NCBI GenBank assembly: GCA_029963845.1
Contig: JANEYF010005214.1
Coordinates: 117,082-181,081, forward strand
Origin: Rhamnusium bicolor
Taxonomy: Eukaryota; Arthropoda; Insecta; Coleoptera; Cerambycidae
Length of the DNA: 64,000 nucleotides
Direction of reading: 5' to 3'
Positions 59,812 through 64,000 of the stretch are shown piece after piece. The notes beneath the pieces are model-generated. The model saw nothing but the letters and a program-made list of their open reading frames with translations, ran no database searches and was not told the origin of the DNA. The translations under genes and the position numbers were made by a program. The first letter of the stretch is position 1; each line of letters begins with the position of its first letter.

Positions 59812-60175
59812 ATACCCTGTATATCACTATATTTACTATATTTTTAATCTATATAAAAATAAATGAAATAATGCAAAATTTCAAATTTATCTTCATATTG
59901 TATTGTACAGTGGCGTATTTACGGAGGATATGGGACATTATAATTTATTTAAAAACATTATAAACTATAAACAACACTTTCAACTACTTATCTTAACCAT
60001 AATAAAAATATTAATAAAAATTTTGATAATTTATTTTAATTATAATACACGAACTGACCTGCGGTTGGCCCCCTCCGAAACATCATTAAATATTTTAAAG
60101 AATTTGCGCTTTAATGTTTCCAAAAATTTTTTTTTTTCCCCCCCCCCCCCCCCCTCCTTTTTTTTTTTTTCCCCC

Positions 60176-60211
<36 letters not shown>

Positions 60212-60370
60212 TTTCTTAAAACCCTGTATATCACTATATTTACCATAGTTTTTAAAATCTAATATAAAATTTTTTTTTTTTTTTTTTTTTTTTATAAATG
60301 AAATAATGCAAAATTTCTAATTTATCTTCATATTGTTATTATACAGTAAACGTATTTACCTAAGATTATG
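59812..60370. repeat. About 410-bp tandem duplication, second copy degraded by homopolymers
   Basis: CCCTGTATATCACTATATTTAC occurs at about 59815 and about 60222 and is followed on both sides by AATGAAATAATGCAAAATTTC and TTATCTTCATATTGT. The second copy contains a 22-T run and other lengthened homopolymers. CAGTGGCGTATTTAC at about 59910 looks like a transposon terminus. Confidence 0.75.
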
Positions 60371-60623
60371 GGGATTTACGAAAATCCCCATGGATGCGAT
60401 TTACCCCCTCTCCCCCCTCTTTTTCCCCCCTTTTCCCCCCCCCCCCCCCCCCCCCCTTTATGTAAACTTTTTTGTTTTTTATCTTCACATTTGAAACAAC
60501 CATAAAACTAATAAAAACAAACAAAAAAACATAAAAATCTATAAAATATAAATTATAATATAAAAGACAAAAGATAAAAAAGGAACATTCAAAAATAGAA
60601 AAATTTTAATCAATGGGCCCCCG

Positions 60624-60696
<73 letters not shown>
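60136..60696. repeat. Long poly-C tracts
   Basis: C runs at 60138-60154, 60177-60211 and 60435-60456, and 73 uninterrupted C at 60624-60696, with T runs between. Such tracts are extreme for this AT-rich sequence. Proline- or glycine-run open frames across them are not genes. Confidence 0.9.
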
Positions 60697-60697
<1 letters not shown>

Positions 60698-60699
60698 AG

Positions 60700-61485
60700 A
60701 CCAGGCTATTAAACTTATATAGGGAGCAACACATGTATAGAAAACAGCACAAGATTAAATAATGTCAAATTACTCCATTCCGAAAAAAAGAGGGACTACA
60801 TTAAACAAAAGAAGAGAACAAGAATCCCCCCCCCCTCTTTTTTTAAATAAAATAATTTAGATTTTAAAAAATAAAGTAATATTCAGCTTTAAAAACATAC
60901 TTTACAAAGTTTCCCCATAGTAGGTACCAGATGTGGTAAAAAGAGAAAATGAACACAAATTTTACTGTTCAGTATTCCCTGTACCTTACAAAGGTAAAAA
61001 GGACACTAGATTATAATAAAATATTTGAAACAAGCTCAATATTTAAAAAAAATTTTAATTATTGCAATTCACAATTGTACAATTTTTTATTTTAAGTAAA
61101 GTTTTTGGATTTTATATTGTTTTTATATGGTTTTTATATTGTTTTTATATTCCCCAAGGGTTATGTCTAGTATGCCACTGGTAGTGTAAATTACTTGTAA
61201 CAGTATATTAACACGATTTAGTTCAATTGAGATTGTCAAACAATTTTGCTTTTGTCCTTAAAGTTGAAATTAAAATATGCCATATATTATCCTAATTTAA
61301 AAATTCTTGTGAAACCCTAAAACGTACTTAAAATAAATAGTCTTTTCTGGTGACATCACTTGCATTACAATGAACGGGTAGCACGATAATGAATATTGTA
61401 AATATGAAACATGGTTAACTTTCAATCGCGGATATACACAAAGTTACAGACTGACGGGTAGACAAACATCAGTTAAAATATGTTA
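60700..61485. other. No recognisable gene
   Basis: Mostly AT-rich with a short C8 run near 60828; GGTTTTTATATTGTTTTTATA repeats briefly at about 61115-61150. Confidence 0.35.
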
Positions 61486-61489
61486 AATT

Positions 61490-62490
61490 AGACAAAAATC
61501 ATACTATTGTTTTACTTCCTTACATCTACAACGTATAAAAAAGTAATAAGTATTATTAGTTTAAGACATGGCGGAGGTGTAGCATTTTATGTCAGAAATC
61601 ATTTACAAGTAGACAAAATAAATATGAACAATGAAGGACTAGAATACTTATGGTTGCAATTGAAAATTAATCGCACTACAATAGCAATTGGGGTATTTTC
61701 GTCTCCCTCGTACCAGCTCATTAAGCTGCATGGCTTTTAATATAAATCTCCTCGATGTAAAAAATCCACTTACTTAGTGTTTTGATTCTTTTGGGCCCTC
61801 ACAAGTTATCCATGAACCCACGCGTATGTCACGACACTATATGACTATTAGATGCAATTTATCTAAGTACTAATGACCTATTCTGTCAAGCCAATATCTT
61901 AAACTAATTCTATCTCAGACCATATACTAATCTACTGCAAACTGGAACTCCCTGTTATAAAACATAACCAAAAAATTTTCACTTTTAGAGACTTTAAAAA
62001 TTTGAACTCTTATATATTTAATTCTGATCTGAGGAACATTCAGTGGGATAATATTTACTCTGTTGATAGTATAGACCATAAAAGTAGAATTTTTGACAGC
62101 TAACATAACAAATTTATTTCAAATTCATGCTCCCTATAAAACAGTATGAGTTAGCAAACTTCCTGCTCCGTGTTAACTCCCAACTTAAACTAATTTTCAA
62201 AGAACGCGATAAAGCACTCATTTTGTACAAAAGAGACAAAATAACGAGAAACTGGGCTTCATACAAAGAGTTACATGATTTTTCGTTAGCATCTATTAGA
62301 CAAAGAAAGACTGCATATCTAAATCATTTGCAAAATCAAAATAATGAAAAACAGCTTTGGCGTGCCTTAAGGCATTTAATCATTCGGTTTAGAGATAACA
62401 AAAATCTTAAACATAATTTACAAAATTCTTTTGAAATCATTTTATCTTTGTTTTTAGCAAAACTACCGATTGCAATGAAGTATTAGTATA
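61490..62490 (+). pseudogene. LINE endonuclease and linker relic
   Basis: LRHGGGVAFYVRNHLQVDKI at about 61558 is the RGGGVAIYV block of the apurinic-type endonuclease of Jockey/CR1-like LINEs, continuing to LEYLWLQLKINRTTIAIGVF. Other frames give TRMSRHYMT, then SDHILIYCKL-like and HNQKIFTFRDFKNLNSYIFN pieces. From 62127 the linker before the reverse transcriptase is open (LKLIFKERDKALILYKRDKI, NWASYKELHDFSLASIRQRK). The reverse transcriptase itself is absent. The endonuclease would nick target DNA. Many stops make the copy dead. Confidence 0.82.
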
Positions 62491-62619
62491 CAAGCAAATA
62501 ATAATTATTAACAAAATATTTTACGAAAAATAACTTGTATCTAAGTCACCTGTGAGACTTTCGTGTTGGTCACAGCACTACAACTCCAATACTCAATCTC
62601 ACTGACAATATAATAAGGC

Positions 62620-63542
62620 ATTCTGATCAATAAATAGCACTTTACACGTAACATGTACCAACCCACAACCATGTTCTTGATGAGAAAAGCCTACCGTTTG
62701 GTGGGCATTGTCGCGGCACCATGAACATAAACACTTGACTTTTTGAAAGATCAAATTTTTCTAACGTCTCCAGCACCAATCGCGTAATAGTTTTGCCAGT
62801 TCACTCAGTTAGTCTTTAACTAGCCAATAATAGTGGAAATGTCGATTTAAGATGGTCCAGTACACGTACTATAACATTTATAATAGAATTTTTTTACGAT
62901 CTGTCATCTCGTCAACATATAACCACAGCCGTGTCTTTTTGAATACATATTTGATCTTATTTACGTCATCGCGTACAGTTTTTACATAGTTATGCAACGT
63001 TGCACGACTTGGTAACGTCACCTGGGGATTGTATTTATTCCAGAACTCCAGAAACGGTTGTTGATCGAGTATGTGCAACGGAACATTACAGGCAAACAGC
63101 ATTAACAGTAAATCAAACATAAACTGTGTTTTTGAAGGCACGCAATTTTTTTTAGTTTTATGCTGCATAGTATTTACGTGATGTTTACAATCATATTTAT
63201 CCAAGCACATCAGGTCTGTCTCACACACCTTACAAATTATTGTAGCACCATTATAGAATAAATCCGGGAATTCACTGATAAATTTATTCAATTTGTGAGC
63301 GTATGGTCGTTTCTTACCCTTGCGCACGACTTACACATTTTATTATTAAATTAATATCAACAATAAAATGCAACAAATAAAATTATCAACAATACAACAA
63401 CATAAAATACAACGGAGAGGAATAAATTAGCGTGTAAACACTACGACATAGAACAAAGGATTAGTCTCAAGGCTCGCTTCGATTTGTCCGCCAGCCGGTT
63501 ATTGCCTCAACAGATATATATCTACCTGCTGTTGCGCCACTG
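62620..63542 (-). mobile_element. hAT element, 5' part (copy C)
   Basis: The 5' end on the minus strand starts CAGTGGCGCAACAGCAGG (63542 downward), a typical hAT-style terminus, followed by a leader and the transposase start at 63327. Similarity to copy A at 6190-6660 continues to about 62620, after which the copy ends. The catalytic and dimerisation parts are missing. Confidence 0.7.
62878..63327 (-). pseudogene. hAT transposase N-terminus (BED-like zinc finger, CGGBP1-like)
   Basis: A 149-codon open frame starts MRKGKKRPYAHKLNKFISEF. A C2H2/BED-like finger follows: CKVCETDLMCLDKYDCKHHVN with a downstream His. Then come LLMLFACNVPLHILDQQPFL, FWNKYNPQVTLPSRATLHNY and LWLYVDEMTDRKKILL. The last block should be followed by the catalytic core, but similarity to the next block is broken by stops. 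Copy A aligns with codons 77 onward. CGG-binding protein 1 of vertebrates is a known relative of such hAT N-termini; the link is from remembered motifs. Confidence 0.72.
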
Positions 63543-64000
63543 AATAGCCGCACGACTGGCTAACTCCATTGATGATACATGTAATTCAAAATTGGTACGT
63601 ACGTAATTTTAAAAACCTTTAAAATATCGGTTCCTATTGGCTAATATGTTACTTGGAATGCACTAGAACACCTAGAAGTTAATCTTTAATATATACATAA
63701 ATCTCAATATCGCTAAATATTATGATAGTGGTATTGCCACTAGGACATCGATATAATGCAGTTATATTATCTCTAATGTATTCTTCTACTATCAATTTTA
63801 TAAACGTCTCTGTTAGAAAATTTAAAAGAATTGTTAAAACTGTTATCTGATCAACCGTAGTATACTTTATGTGTTATATGTCTGCTATTTTTTGTCTGCC
63901 AGTTTATTTATTTTTATCTTCATCTATTTTTGTTCAACTTTCATTTTTGCCTTAGTTATTTATTCATTTTTTTAATTATTGTAATACAAGTATTTATGCA
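63543..64000. other. No recognisable gene
   Basis: AT-rich sequence beyond the hAT terminus; nothing recognised. Confidence 0.35.

Noticed and set aside
59903..60262. Proline-rich and glycine-rich open frames
   Set aside because: They translate poly-C and poly-T homopolymer runs.

Overview
The window is a piece of an arthropod, almost certainly insect, nuclear genome. It is AT-rich, has long (TA)n, (TTTA)n and (TCTA)n microsatellites, and is almost entirely degenerate transposable elements. Only one stretch looks like host coding sequence: a 209-bp exon at 33550-33758 (+) with clean splice sites, encoding the membrane-distal half of an immunoglobulin domain of the Sidestep family of arthropod adhesion receptors. 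The window is therefore best read as very large introns of a sidestep-like gene filled by repeats.

Layout. 0.3-7.7 kb: a LINE tail, a Tc1 relic, a minus-strand LINE and a hAT relic, abutting one another. 9.6-13.2 kb: small reverse-transcriptase relics and a foldback element. 15.2-18.4 kb: a 362-bp repeat in inverted tandem arrangement, each long copy carrying a hammerhead-ribozyme motif, set in (TA)n and followed by a LINE. 19.7-24.8 kb: a minisatellite, Penelope ends, a mariner relic and a LINE. 26.1-28.1 kb: an internally deleted gypsy element with its 3' LTR. 30.8-33.5 kb: short-TIR repeats, a gypsy gag fragment with a tRNA-Ser primer binding site, and a DD41D-type mariner relic. 35.1-37.4 kb: a palindrome, then a Tc1/Minos-like element with an intron between 145-bp direct repeats. 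39.3-40.1 kb: a 1.5-unit tandem repeat with 9-bp target-site duplications and a complete hammerhead ribozyme. 42.8-48.4 kb: a foldback element, a DD41D mariner, then a second DD41D element with very long inverted repeats inserted at a TA inside a LINE reverse transcriptase. 48.6-49.0 kb: Penelope ends arranged head to head. 50.3-54.1 kb: an unclassified DNA transposon, a Crypton tyrosine-recombinase relic and a hAT relic. 56.2-58.4 kb: a composite Penelope element. 59.8-60.7 kb: a duplication with long poly-C runs. 61.5-63.5 kb: a LINE endonuclease relic and a hAT 5' end.

No transposase or reverse transcriptase here looks intact: frameshifts, stops or lost catalytic residues are visible in every one examined. 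The most interesting signal is the set of hammerhead-type self-cleaving RNA motifs in three different repeat families: a retrozyme-like insertion, a palindromic satellite-like array, and the Penelope terminal repeats. All calls are made by eye from sequence motifs; none was tested by database search.
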